Source: Paragorgia papillata | Lineage: Eukaryota > Cnidaria > Anthozoa > Scleralcyonacea > Coralliidae | Direction of reading: 5' to 3' | DNA: 64,000 nt | Assembly: GCA_035771165.1 (NCBI GenBank) | Contig: JAWNZC010000026.1 | Coordinates: 62,001-126,000, forward strand | Shown: piece after piece, positions 1-9,590 of the stretch | How positions within the stretch are numbered: position 1 is the first letter of the stretch | How the letters are laid out: every line of letters begins with the position of its first letter | Made by a program: the position numbers and the translations under genes | Notes under the pieces: model-generated | The model's database searches: none | The model's input: only the letters and a program-made list of their open reading frames with translations | Told to the model about the DNA's origin: nothing

Positions 1-26
1 TCGACAGGACTCGTTTTAATATTATA

Positions 27-181
27 TACAGTAAAAACCCACTAACAAGAACCTACCACTATTAAGAACCTCAGGCTGAAATTAAGAATTTATTTATATA
101 AGAATGTATATAAGAAATATAAGAACCTATCCCAGGCTGATTTGGTAAAAAGTAGGTTCTTGTTAGCGGGTTTTTACTGTA
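27..181. mobile_element. Short Tc1/mariner-like MITE
   Basis: A 155-bp stretch is bounded by imperfect inverted repeats that begin CAGTAAAAACCC and end GGGTTTTTACTG and continue inward through an AGAACCTA/TAGGTTCT type match (about 28 bp each). Both ends abut TA, which fits the TA target duplication of Tc1/mariner elements. It has no coding capacity. The same element sits at 60821-60975 in the second copy of the segmental repeat. Family assignment is inference from TIR and TA only. Confidence 0.6.
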
Positions 182-439
182 TATTTAAACAAATTTAATT
201 TATAGTTTTGTGATGTTGTAAAGTGTATATAAAACGTTTAGTACCTACCGCAATATTTTATTAAATAGTTAATCTTGTCGAATATGGTTGTATCTTGTGA
301 TTCTTCTCCAATTTCTTGCATTTCATCTCCTTGTATGTTCTCGTGGTTCTTCTCGATCGATTTGCTCACGTGGTCCTCGTGAGAATATATTTATAGAATT
401 TCGCGCGTGTTTTTTTCCTGCTTTTAAAAACATTTTTCT

Positions 440-650
440 GCAGGTTGATAACGGGTTTGATACCAACAGACCTGATACAGTTTGTTAATAACAACCTGTT
501 GCCAAGTTGTTGAAATAATGCTGTTACAGCTCTGTTGGAACATCCTTGTGACAGTCTGTTGGGTGTCTGAAAAATGATGGCGTAAGCAGAGGTTATTTTT
601 CTCATAGTAGCGACCACTGACCAAGATTGTTGGCACAGATTGTGCCAATA
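440..650. repeat. TTGTTAACAAC-type short interspersed repeat
   Basis: Short units built around AACAACCTGTTGCCAAGTTG and CTGTTACAGCTCTG recur here. The block resembles, in inverted orientation, the sequence at 8823-9140, including a shared stretch around ATAACCTCTGC. It explains the spurious open frames seen on both strands. Confidence 0.5.
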
Positions 651-1222
651 ACCAATCAAATTTCCCGTAAGAGGTCGAAGACGAAGCATCAGTATTTTGT
701 TGCCATGTTTTCATTTCCTTATAATATTGAATTGGCTGTTGGCTTTGCCGAGTATCTCACTGTGTGAATTTTAAAGCACAATTCAGAAATTCTAACATTT
801 AGATCTTTATATGGGCAAATCAATAAAAAAATAATTTATTAAACCCAGGCTGAAAATACTATGCACCATCCTCTATTAGGTAAAGACCATTCAATTGTCT
901 TGCATTGGTAAAATCTAAAATTATGGTCGACACCGAGTACATGATTGTTATTACATTTGATGGTATTGAGTCTGGATGAACTATTGTTGTTGCCTTTATA
1001 ATTATATAGCATGTACTTTGTAGACTTAATCATTGATACTGTAGCTAAACAGAATTAGCTTTGATAATTGTTTTCTGACCTTTTTTCCATTGCAGCTTTG
1101 CTGTATGAATTCTGGCCAAGTGATACATGCAGATCTTTAAGTAACACTGGGAACAACACTTAACCAATGAAGCAATGTGATTGTTTGTTGCTGTAGAGGC
1201 ATACATGTGCTTATCCAGTTAA

Positions 1223-1723
1223 TAGTGCTGGGCGATACCGAGTACTTGGTATCGACACCAGCGATACCAGGTATCGCTCGATACTTGTACCTGTTTTTTC
1301 GGCTACATGTACAACTTTACTTTTTCTTGAAATCGAAATGTTTGTTAAAGAAGAGATTTAACAAACCATTGAAATAACTATAAAAAGGTAGTACGCCAAG
1401 TCAGATATAAAATTTTAAAAATAACGATTTGAGCCGTAGGTAGCGTGAAGCTCTTTATTTGGGTTACATAAAGTAGTTCATATTTTTTTCCGCTGACTGA
1501 AATTCCCACCAAACTGAAGAGAATATAGTGAAAAACAGTTTTATCTTGTTATGCAGAGTATCAGAAGTGACTGATACCAGCGTTGATAGTATAGTACTCA
1601 CTTCTGGTATCGAAAATGAAAATTTTGTACTTGTTTTGGTATCGAAATAGGTATCGGTATCGACCAATACCAATTTTCAAGTAATCGGTATCGAAATAAA
1701 AATCCTGGTATCGCCCAGCACTA
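1223..1723. mobile_element. hAT-like MITE with 8-bp target duplication
   Basis: Terminal inverted repeats TAGTGCTGGGCGATACC and GGTATCGCCCAGCACTA bound a 501-bp non-coding element. The flanks are CCAGTTAA (1215-1222) and CCAATTAA (1724-1731), an 8-bp target duplication with one mismatch. Internally the GGTATCG motif recurs many times near the right end. The orthologous insertion in the second segmental copy is 62587-63114 and is longer by an internal block. 8-bp duplications are characteristic of hAT; there is no transposase here. Confidence 0.75.
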
Positions 1724-2189
1724 CCAATTAAGGTTTCAAAAATGTCTGATCCAATGCAAGTGGATAGAACGGTGGTTGCAATTGCATTGACAATTCCAGA
1801 ACACTGTGGTAATTTTCCTGATGTGTTCAGCATTCTCATCAAGCACTTTTCTGTGTTTCATGGCATTTCCGTTTCATTATGTATTTTTCTTGGCAGAAGA
1901 CTTGTACTGTTTTTGCCAGTCCTTGGTCTTGAAATAATAATTTCAACTGTTAATGTTTCAGATCCTAGGACTTACAATATGAATACTAATCGGATATTGT
2001 GAAGTATTTGTTTGTCTTTATATTAACGTTTGCCAAATATAGAATGAATTTTATCTTTAATACCAATTTTGCTTGTAAAGTAAACTGCAATTAGCATTAA
2101 ACAACAATAAAACGTGCACTTACACAGAAAAGAAATCCCCTTTTCATGCTTCAGCTGGTGGGATGCCTAGTTGTTTGTGCACCCAAAAG

Positions 2190-2364
2190 CAGGGGTGAAG
2201 GAATGGGGGGAATATGGGGCATGTGCCCCCCCCCCCCCACTTTGCCATGAAGTGCCCTTTTTATATTAAAACAAGTGTTTCAAGTATGCTTTTGAAGTCC
2301 TACCCCCTGAACAAAGTGCCCTTTTGAAGCTGTGCCCCTCCAAGATCAACTTCCTACACCACTG
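2190..2364. mobile_element. hAT-like MITE with perfect 8-bp TSD
   Basis: A 175-bp element begins CAGGGGTGAAGGAA and ends TTCCTACACCACTG, imperfect inverted repeats. It is flanked on both sides by the identical octamer CCCAAAAG (2182-2189 and 2365-2372). It carries a long C tract. The left half only is present in the second segmental copy, where the homology ends at 63624. Confidence 0.75.
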
Positions 2365-2431
2365 CCCAAAAGCAACACAGTATGAAATTTACCATATAAT
2401 TGGATATCTGACTTCTGGTTTTGTGACCTTT

Positions 2432-2708
2432 TGTCGGGAAGAGGATTATTTAGGACCCCAACAAAACCCGACGCTTGAAGGATGAATATGAACTTTTAAG
2501 TATTATAACAAATTACAAAATCACGGTGTTTTACGTTTCTCACTCACTCACGATGTTCTACAGTCTCCCAAGATCTCGAACCAAAAAAACAATGTTTTTT
2601 TCATTTAGTCTCTCCTCAGTCCTTTTCTCACGCTGCCTAGCTAAAAATAGCCTTGTCTCAGGTTCCAATGTTCTAATTATTACATTACAATCTGCAAACT
2701 TTACCACA
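2432..2708 (-). repeat. BEL/Pao 3' LTR
   Basis: This 277-bp repeat starts TGTCGGG and ends ACCACA on the plus strand. On the minus strand it runs TGTGG...CCCGACA, a TG...CA LTR. It matches 8128-8403 except for one T in a T run. Flanking CTTT on both outer sides (2428-2431 and 8404-8407) is a 4-bp (possibly 5-bp CTTTT) target duplication, as expected for BEL/Pao. Confidence 0.92.
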
Positions 2709-2722
2709 CTCTCCCCCTATTG
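2709..2722 (-). promoter_or_regulatory. Polypurine tract of the BEL/Pao element
   Basis: Immediately inside the 3' LTR the minus strand reads AATAGGGGGAGAG, a purine run in the position where plus-strand DNA synthesis is primed in LTR retroelements. Confidence 0.7.
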
Positions 2723-2830
2723 GACTTTCATTAAAGTCAAATATATAACTGCAGTATAATAATAATTAACCGAAACGGTTCAATATTAGAGAACTAATTG
2801 TAAGTATATGATTATAGTCAAACTTTTAAA

Positions 2831-5800
2831 CTAATGTTCCTCCGCTTCTACGCCAGCTATGAGTCGAATGTTCTCCCTTGCAACCGATGCCGCGCGTCTT
2901 CTTGGTACAAATTCACGAGCTGTTGCATTCAAGTCGTGCTTCTTCTTCGTTCGATCGCACGATAATTCCATGGGATAAAGATGTTGGATAGTCCGTTCTA
3001 GAAAAGATTTGCCAGCTCTTAATCGAACTGCTCGCACAATCCCATCTCTGCCTTTTATCAATCTTTCGACAATTCCAATTTTCCATTTCCCACGATTTCG
3101 CTCGTCCCCCTTGATCAGAACAACGTCCCCGGGTGTAACGTTCATTTCTTTGACATGACTCTTCATGTTATGTCGTTCTCTCAAGGTTTTCAAGTACTCG
3201 GATGACCATCTTGACCACCAGGCATCTTTACATTTCTGTAAATACTTGGCTCTTTTTCTCAGGTCAGTGTTGTCGTCTGTGAGGTCTGCGCTCTCTGGAA
3301 TTGTGTTGGGTCGTCCAACCATCAAGGCGTGTGGCGTTAAGATTGGCATTTGAATATCATCCTCCACGTAACTCAACGGTCGGTTGTTTAGAACTGTTTC
3401 AATATCCAGCAGTACCTCTTCTAGCTCGTCCCAGCTCAGGTGGGCTTTTCCCGCAGTCTTGTACAATGCTTGCTTCACCAACCCGACCATTCTTTCGAAT
3501 TGCCCACCCCACCAAGGGGCTCGGCTGAGGTTGAATTGCCAGACTATCTTCTGCTTTGCTAGCCAGTCATGTAACTGTTCGTCCTTCATAGCCTTGCGCA
3601 ACCACTTTGCTGCGGCGACGAAAGTCTTTCCATTGTCTGAATAGATTCTGTCAGGCCGACCACTCCTCGCGATGAAGCGTTTCAGACTTTGGATGCACTT
3701 TTCCGTTGTTAAATCTGGTAGCAACTCCAAATAAAGCGCTCTCGTCAAACTACATGCATAAAGCAAGATGTATGATTTCTTCTCCTGACATTTCTTTCCA
3801 CGATATAATATTGGACCGGCATAGTCAATGCCAACGACTTGAAACGGCATTGACCCTTCAGTTCGATCGCGTGGAAGGTTTCCAGTAGGTGGTTGAGCGA
3901 ACGCTGTTGCTTGATACCGTTTGCAACCAAAGCACCCCTTGATTAGGCGTTTGGTGAAGCTTCGGAGACGTGGAATCCAGTACTCATTTCTAACTGCTGT
4001 CATTGTGAGTCCGACTCCCCCATGGAGAGTTTGCTTGTGGGCGTCCATCACTAGCTTTTCAGTGAACGTTGACTTGTCAGGCAAGTATATCGGGTAGTCG
4101 CCTTGAATTCGACCTCGACATTCGTATATAGCACGATCGTTTGGTTGTAGATTCAATCTTAGTTGATCTTCCTGGAATTCATTTGTCCCTTGGCATCTCC
4201 CTTGTACCCTCTTTATCCAGAAGTCAACTTGAACTTTGGTCTCCTCTGTTGTCAAAGGACCTTTGTTGCGCAATGAACGCGTCACCTTGCAATTGCTGAT
4301 GAACCTTGCTACCCATGCTGTTATCCGTATAGTTTTCCAAAACTCATACTTCTCCAACACCTTATCTAGCCTGTCTTGCTGTTGGATTGCCACCGCCAAT
4401 ACTTCGCTCACCGTCTTGGCTTCTGACTCGGTTTCTGAGGTTGAACTAGTAACAATGTTCTGAGGCCAATCATCTGGGTACTGCAACCAAACTGGTCCAT
4501 TCCACCAAAGTTTGGATAGTTGATCCGCTGATGCACCACGACTTCCCACATCAGCTGGGTTTTCGGACGTTGGAACATGTCTCCAGTGGATGTACTGTTT
4601 TTCTTGAATCTTTTTCACTCTGTTTCGGACGAACTGCTTATATTCCCCGTTGCCTTTGATCCAGTGCAGAGCAACCGCGCTATCCAGCCAACAATATGTA
4701 TCTCGAATGGGAAGGGGTTGAAGTGCTTCTTTTACGTTGTGCAGAAGATTAACCGACATGTGCCCAGCTACCAACTCTAGTCTTGGTATTGTTAGACCTT
4801 TCTTGGACAGGCGTGATCTTGACGTTAGCAGCCCTTGGTTAGTGCACGATGATTGGTAGACAACGGCGTACGCGGCTGTGGAGACTCCTTTCGCGCTTGC
4901 ATCACCGAATACATGCAGGTCGATTGCTTTTATTTCTTCTCGGTCTGCTGTTAGGCTTCTTGGTATTTCGACTTTTGAGGGTAATTTTCGTTCCCAGTGG
5001 AGCCACTTTGCTTGCAGGTTACTCGGAAGTAGTTTATCCCAGCCAATACGGAGATCACATGCTTCTCTGTATAACACTTTTCCCGCTAGCGTCACTGGTG
5101 AAACCAGGCCAAGTGGACCATAACACTTCGCAATCTTTCCAAGTATCCCTCTTTTGGTTGGTTCGGCTGGTTGGGCAGGAAAAGTCACTCCAATTGTATC
5201 TTTAGTCTTGTCCCACGTCAATCCAAGCAATCTTGTTTCTCCTTTCTTGACACCCAATTGTTCTTTCGCGTAGCTTTGTTCAGGTGCACTTGACGGCTGG
5301 TTTTCTATCTCAAGGGTTGGGTCATTCGAGTGCCACTTGTGTAATTCAAAACCCGCTTCACCAAAGATTGATATGGCTGACTCTTTCAGATATTGGGCGT
5401 TACTCGTCGTCTCTCCTCCACCAATCAGATCATCTACGTAAAGACTTCGCTTAACTTCTTGCACCACGTCTGGAAACTTAGACTCACAGTTTTCGAGATG
5501 CTGTTCGATTACTCCACCGAGTAAGAATGGTGATGGTGCCAATCCGAATAGTGCCCGAGTAAATCTTAGTGTTTCAATTTCCTTTGTCACGGTGTCTTTC
5601 AACCAATGGAATCTCATTGCATCCCTGTCTTCTTCTTTGACTCGCACTTGCAGGAATGCTTGCTTTAAGTCGCCAGCAACTGCCACAGGATACAATCGAT
5701 TTCGGATGAGGACACTCCACAAAAGGTTTTGTAGCGGTGGTCCTGTCTCCAGACAGTCGTTAAGGGATGGTGCCTTTTCATGAGCTTTGGCTGAGGCATC

Positions 5801-5959
5801 ATATACGATACGAATCTTGGTAGTTTCAGATGTTTCACGTATCACTGGCTTGTGTGGGATGTAGAATTCTTTCTTTGGTGTGTTGCTTGAAACTGTGACC
5901 TTTTCTACAATTCCCTGCTCAATCTGGTCTCGAATGATGGCATCATATTTGGTCATCAA
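2831..5959 (-). CDS. BEL/Pao pol: reverse transcriptase, RNase H, integrase
   Basis: The 1042-residue frame carries, in order: a Pao-type reverse transcriptase with the catalytic YVDDL near residue 174; an RNase H-like region starting with the acidic FGDAS near 350; an integrase zinc-binding H2C2 motif (HGG...CFGC) at about 645-675; and an rve core with D in VGIDYAG (about 710), D in SDNGKTF (about 773) and E in GGQFERM (about 820). A DUF5641-type C-terminal domain (GKWKIGIVERL, about 955) follows, which is diagnostic of BEL. No internal stops. The frame is +1 relative to the upstream gag-protease ORF. The first true ATG lies about 3 nt after the apparent start, so expression needs a frameshift, reinitiation, or the element is defective. 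RT and integrase assignments are secure. Confidence 0.95.
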   Translation of the reverse strand: MMTKYDAIIRDQIEQGIVEKVTVSSNTPKKEFYIPHKPVIRETSETTKIRIVYDASAKAHEKAPSLNDCLETGPPLQNLLWSVLIRNRLYPVAVAGDLKQAFLQVRVKEEDRDAMRFHWLKDTVTKEIETLRFTRALFGLAPSPFLLGGVIEQHLENCESKFPDVVQEVKRSLYVDDLIGGGETTSNAQYLKESAISIFGEAGFELHKWHSNDPTLEIENQPSSAPEQSYAKEQLGVKKGETRLLGLTWDKTKDTIGVTFPAQPAEPTKRGILGKIAKCYGPLGLVSPVTLAGKVLYREACDLRIGWDKLLPSNLQAKWLHWERKLPSKVEIPRSLTADREEIKAIDLHVFGDASAKGVSTAAYAVVYQSSCTNQGLLTSRSRLSKKGLTIPRLELVAGHMSVNLLHNVKEALQPLPIRDTYCWLDSAVALHWIKGNGEYKQFVRNRVKKIQEKQYIHWRHVPTSENPADVGSRGASADQLSKLWWNGPVWLQYPDDWPQNIVTSSTSETESEAKTVSEVLAVAIQQQDRLDKVLEKYEFWKTIRITAWVARFISNCKVTRSLRNKGPLTTEETKVQVDFWIKRVQGRCQGTNEFQEDQLRLNLQPNDRAIYECRGRIQGDYPIYLPDKSTFTEKLVMDAHKQTLHGGVGLTMTAVRNEYWIPRLRSFTKRLIKGCFGCKRYQATAFAQPPTGNLPRDRTEGSMPFQVVGIDYAGPILYRGKKCQEKKSYILLYACSLTRALYLELLPDLTTEKCIQSLKRFIARSGRPDRIYSDNGKTFVAAAKWLRKAMKDEQLHDWLAKQKIVWQFNLSRAPWWGGQFERMVGLVKQALYKTAGKAHLSWDELEEVLLDIETVLNNRPLSYVEDDIQMPILTPHALMVGRPNTIPESADLTDDNTDLRKRAKYLQKCKDAWWSRWSSEYLKTLRERHNMKSHVKEMNVTPGDVVLIKGDERNRGKWKIGIVERLIKGRDGIVRAVRLRAGKSFLERTIQHLYPMELSCDRTKKKHDLNATAREFVPRRRAASVARENIRLIAGVEAEEH

Positions 5960-5960
5960 T

Positions 5961-7988
5961 TCAGGTTGTTTTCTCTAGTTTCTTTACCAGGTTTCCAAGC
6001 CGTTTAACACTGCCCTGTTCGTTACTAGGCAAAGGTGGATGATTTGCTTTCCAAGGTAGCCCCGTCTCGAACCACCCTTCAGGACTTCTTACTAGCTGCT
6101 CTTTGAAGTCTTCATACACACTCTTTTGGTCACCCTCAGGTCTATCTTCCAGTCCTAGGACATCCAATCTGCTCAATAACTCGTAGTCGCTGCTTGATGT
6201 TTGCGTCAAAAACACAGTTGACAGATCAGCTTCGGTTCCGGGAGACATAATTGTCCATCCAAGGTGTGTTAACTCAGCTACCGGTTCTCCGGGTTTTCCC
6301 ACTCGTGGCTCAGTTTGCATCTTGATTCGGGCATAGTCGCTGGCTCCTAGGATTAAATGTACAGGGAGTTCTTGCTTCTTGTCAGTCTCATCCATGTTTA
6401 CCCCATTCAAGTACGGAAACTCTGCCATCATACCATCATACTTTGGATTCTTCAAGGACAGTAGAACAGCTCGATCAACTTTAGTAACTTCTGTGTTAAG
6501 GCAAAAGTCTTCTTTTAAGTTGTGGATTTCCAGATCATACACTTTAGTGATTCGGTTGACAGTGTGCATCATCATCTCTATTCTTTTAGACTCTCTTCGA
6601 ATAGGATTCTTGTTTAGGCGGTCGAGTAAGGAAGCAGATGCGTATGAGCTGCCAGCTCCAGTGTCTAGGAGGGCACGACACTTGATTCCACTGACATTTA
6701 CTATTACCACTGGGTAGACAACGGAACCTTTCCCAGTTGCTGCAAGCAAGTTCTCAGAGGCTTTGTCGCAAATTGAGGAATGATGTCTCATCTTGCAAAA
6801 TTGACAAACAGACTTGCTGCGACATTCAGCTGCTTTGTGCTTTATACCAGTGCAATTAAAGCACAGTTGTTTGACACTCAGTTGTTTCTTCCGGTCTTCT
6901 ATGGTGGTCACTTTCTCGCAGTCAACTGACTTGTGTTGATCGCTTCCACAGTAGACACATGGTTTGGGTTTCCACTCTTGTTGTTTGGTTTGATAGGCTC
7001 TGCTATGTTTCTTTCTCTCTGTCTGTTCTTGGTCATTTTTCCGTTCACTTGTTTTAATAGGGTTTCTTTCAGTCCACTTACGTAAGGCTTCGATTAGTTG
7101 ATGAAACTCCCATTCTTGCCAATTGTCGTCAGTGCGGACAAGATCGCCTCTTATCCCTTCTAGCTTGTCGATTGTCGCTCTTACGTAGCCGTTTACTTCT
7201 TTGATTTTCCCGAGTGTTTCCAATGACTGAACGCTAGATACAAGCTTTTCGTAAAAATCGTGTATTTTCGTTGCTTGGATACCATTGATAGTAGGCAAAG
7301 ACATGATGTTTTGTACATACGCGTTGACGATTTCGCTTGGTTTTCCGTATTTAGTTTTTAAAATGTTTTTTGCTCTTTCATAACCTTCAGTAGTGAAAGG
7401 CAGTCCGTCAATGGTTACACGTACTTTAGGCTCGAGAAGTTCTTTCAAATATGAAAATTTCGTTACCTTTGCGATATCTGCTCCGTCTATTTCCGTCTCA
7501 AATTGACTCCAGAATCTCAACCAGTCGGTCGGTGTGCCTTTAAACTTTGTGATAACAAGTTTTGGTAGCCTCGTGTTGGTCTTCGTTTCCTTTCCTTGCT
7601 TTTTAGAGCCTTCTTGTGTCTTCTTTTCATATTGGAGCTTTTGTTCCAATTTGGCCTCTTCAAATCGCATTTCTTGTTCGAACTGTTGTTGTCGAAGCTG
7701 TGCCGCCAACTGTTGTTCTTCTTGTTTATTTCGTTCGATTTCGATCTTGTTCGCTTGCTTAATGGATTCTTTCAACTCTAGTATACTTTGCTCGAATTCA
7801 GCCACCTTACCTTCAATCTCCACGCTCCACTTGCGAATTTCATCTGGGTTCTCGCCATTTTCTATCTTTGCCTCTTGAATATTAACTTCAAACTCGTGGA
7901 CTTCTTCTAACTTATTTTGTAGCGTTTTTAGTTTCCTTTCCATTGTAGGGACATGTCGTTTTCCCCAAGATGTTTGGTACGTCTTCAT
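5961..7988 (-). CDS. BEL/Pao gag and aspartic protease
   Basis: A 675-residue frame. Residues 1-140 are charged and coiled-coil rich (Q/E/K runs); the middle is the DUF1759-type gag region. Two zinc knuckles occur at about 373-400 (CFNC..H....C then CQFCKMRHHSSIC). The DUF1758-type aspartic protease follows with LLDTGAGSS near residue 442. It ends in TGA, 2 nt before the RT frame begins. An alternative, out-of-frame ATG at 8052 opens a 43-codon frame just upstream, in the place where gag might be expected to begin, so an additional indel at the gag N-terminus is possible. Confidence 0.93.
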   Translation of the reverse strand: MKTYQTSWGKRHVPTMERKLKTLQNKLEEVHEFEVNIQEAKIENGENPDEIRKWSVEIEGKVAEFEQSILELKESIKQANKIEIERNKQEEQQLAAQLRQQQFEQEMRFEEAKLEQKLQYEKKTQEGSKKQGKETKTNTRLPKLVITKFKGTPTDWLRFWSQFETEIDGADIAKVTKFSYLKELLEPKVRVTIDGLPFTTEGYERAKNILKTKYGKPSEIVNAYVQNIMSLPTINGIQATKIHDFYEKLVSSVQSLETLGKIKEVNGYVRATIDKLEGIRGDLVRTDDNWQEWEFHQLIEALRKWTERNPIKTSERKNDQEQTERKKHSRAYQTKQQEWKPKPCVYCGSDQHKSVDCEKVTTIEDRKKQLSVKQLCFNCTGIKHKAAECRSKSVCQFCKMRHHSSICDKASENLLAATGKGSVVYPVVIVNVSGIKCRALLDTGAGSSYASASLLDRLNKNPIRRESKRIEMMMHTVNRITKVYDLEIHNLKEDFCLNTEVTKVDRAVLLSLKNPKYDGMMAEFPYLNGVNMDETDKKQELPVHLILGASDYARIKMQTEPRVGKPGEPVAELTHLGWTIMSPGTEADLSTVFLTQTSSSDYELLSRLDVLGLEDRPEGDQKSVYEDFKEQLVRSPEGWFETGLPWKANHPPLPSNEQGSVKRLGNLVKKLEKTT

Positions 7989-8105
7989 TGGTAAACTTCA
8001 ACATTTGTACTTTGTTTTCGATCGCTTTCAATAATCCCTCGAGCGTCGCCATCTCGATAATTTGTTTCAAAATATAGTTGTCTCACGTTGTAAATGCAGT
8101 AACGA

Positions 8106-8127
8106 GTCCCATCGGGGGTGCCACTTT
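8106..8127 (-). promoter_or_regulatory. Putative primer-binding site of the BEL/Pao element
   Basis: Directly downstream of the 5' LTR on the minus strand is AAAG followed by TGGCACCCCCGATGG. A TGG-starting stretch within a few bases of the LTR is where a tRNA 3' end would anneal. I could not identify the tRNA. Confidence 0.5.
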
Positions 8128-8403
8128 TGTCGGGAAGAGGATTATTTAGGACCCCAACAAAACCCGACGCTTGAAGGATGAATATGAACTTTTAAGTATT
8201 ATAACAAATTACAAAATCACGGTGTTTTACGTTTCTCACTCACTCACGATGTTCTACAGTCTCCCAAGATCTCGAACCAAAAAAACAATGTTTTTTCATT
8301 TAGTCTCTCCTCAGTCCTTTTCTCACGCTGCCTAGCTAAAAATAGCCTTGTCTCAGGTTCCAATGTTCTAATTATTACATTACAATCTGCAAACTTTACC
8401 ACA
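8128..8403 (-). repeat. BEL/Pao 5' LTR
   Basis: A 276-bp copy of the 2432-2708 repeat, one T shorter in a T run. Upstream and promoter end of the minus-strand element. Followed on the plus strand by CTTTT, matching the other flank. Confidence 0.92.
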
Positions 8404-9196
8404 CTTTTAATGTTTTGACATATTTACAGCGGTTGCAAATGTGATTGTATTGAGGTATTAAAGTGGACAATTGTTGCTTTTGTTATACAAGGATTTTTTA
8501 TCTATAATATATGTGCAAAAAGAAATGCATAATAGATATTAAATAAGTGTTTACTGCTTTTTAGAAGAAAACTAAACTGCACATACTATCAGCTTACACA
8601 ATTGCATGCTTTGAAGGCACGATTTATATTACGGATTATAACTTTAAAACTCTTTATTTTACATTTATACTGTTAACAAGTCCCAAAAGGTTGCTGAATC
8701 CCTTGTTTGAAAACCATTGAAGAGCATGATATTTTTAGTTTTTGCCGGGTTTTTTTTTGCATTTTTGCTGGAGAAAAACAATTGCCGTCAAATAATAATC
8801 GCCAACAGTCAAGTTATATATAGTGGTCAGCGGTCATTACAATGAGAAAAATAACCTCTGCTCACGCCATCATAACCACGCGGGACGCGGGAAAAGTGGG
8901 CTTCTCGTGGATTTACACGTATCCGCCATGTTTTATAACAAGCTGGCATCGTTCTCAACAGCCTTGTACCAAGTTGTTAACAACAAGCTGTTACAGCTCT
9001 GTCACAACAGCCTTGTAACAAGTCTGACAACAACTTGTTGTCAACAACCTGGGACAGCCAGTGCGAACACATGACGGTGACAGTCTGTTGGAACAGTCTT
9101 GTATTAACAGCTTGCTTGCAGGTCTGTAACAGCTTGCGCGTTTTTACGTGTGCAGTATTGTGCGGATTATTCAACTTTTCTTGTTTTAAGTCAAAC
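8404..9196. other. Intergenic stretch with TTGTTAACAAC-type repeats
   Basis: From 8404 to about 8820 I see nothing beyond AT-rich sequence. From 8823 to about 9140 there is an inverted relative of the repeat at 440-650, made of units such as AACAGCCTTGTAACAAG and CAACAAGCTGTTACAG. No supported gene. Confidence 0.5.
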
Positions 9197-9202
9197 TTTA
9201 TT
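9197..9202 (-). terminator. Candidate polyadenylation signal of the TLDc gene
   Basis: AATAAA on the minus strand, 66 nt past the TAA stop of the last TLDc exon. Position and strand fit 3'-end processing of that transcript. Confidence 0.5.
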
Positions 9203-9267
9203 TGTTTAATTAACACAATGCATGTTCTACTTTAATTTTAGTAATGCTTTAAAAGAACGATGACAGT

Positions 9268-9590
9268 TTAACCAAAGTAAAAGACTTCTACTTCAGATGG
9301 AGTGAAATAAAAACTGCCAGCCAAGAGAGCTCGGGTGTTGCTGCTGTCAAAGCTGTAGCCAGATGGAGGTTGGTATGTGCGACCAAAATTTGTGTGAGAG
9401 CTTGTTGACGAGTGAGCGTTGTTGGCGATGTGGAGATCAGTACCTCCTCCAAAGGTGGGTCCATAACTAGAACTGTCGTGAATTGCGTTCTGACTGTATC
9501 GGTAGACTGGAGCTTTAAATGGCTTCAAATTGTCTTTATTTTGGAGAGAGAAAAGAAACGCATTCGAGCTTGATTTATAACGACCTGATC
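9268..9590 (-). CDS. Exon 10: C-terminal half of TLDc domain
   Basis: Begins after TTTTTAG and ends at TAA (9268-9270). Residues read as the classic TLDc C-terminal half: SSSNAFLFSL, then YGPTFGGGTDLHIANNA, then FTPSEVEVFYFG at the terminus. It enters in phase 1 and completes the glycine codon opened at the end of the 23931-24149 exon, giving the expected SWTGSG junction. The upstream ATG-initiated reading is an intron artefact. Confidence 0.92.

Larger units (their letters stand above)
1..2239. repeat. Segmental repeat, copy 1 (direct repeat of 60795-63624)
   Basis: Aligned by eye, this stretch matches 60795-63624 almost base for base in the same orientation, starting at the very first base of the window, so the copy may extend beyond the left edge. 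It differs from copy 2 by a few substitutions and by three gaps: about 27 bp near 561, a 545-bp TIR element absent near 653, and about 30 bp inside the hAT-like element. No convincing gene is visible in it. The open frames near 366-714 and 1742-2002 are short, unsupported and not recognisable. The match ends inside a poly-C run at about 2239. Confidence 0.85.
2432..8403 (-). mobile_element. BEL/Pao LTR retrotransposon, near-intact
   Basis: Complete element on the minus strand: 276/277-bp LTRs that are identical but for one base, a purine-rich tract just inside the 3' LTR (2709-2722 on the plus strand reads as C-rich), gag-protease (5961-7988), RT-RNase H-integrase (2831-5959), and a TGGCAC-type primer-binding site region next to the 5' LTR near 8110-8125. 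The very high LTR identity indicates a recent insertion. The order gag, protease, RT, RNase H, integrase, DUF5641 is that of BEL/Pao. The one structural fault is a frame change with a TGA between the two ORFs at about 5961. The element lies downstream of the host TLDc gene and in the same orientation. Confidence 0.93.

Noticed and set aside
366..714. Protein-coding gene in the segmental repeat
   Set aside because: Overlapping frames on one strand through a short-repeat block; several starts are non-ATG and no domain is present.
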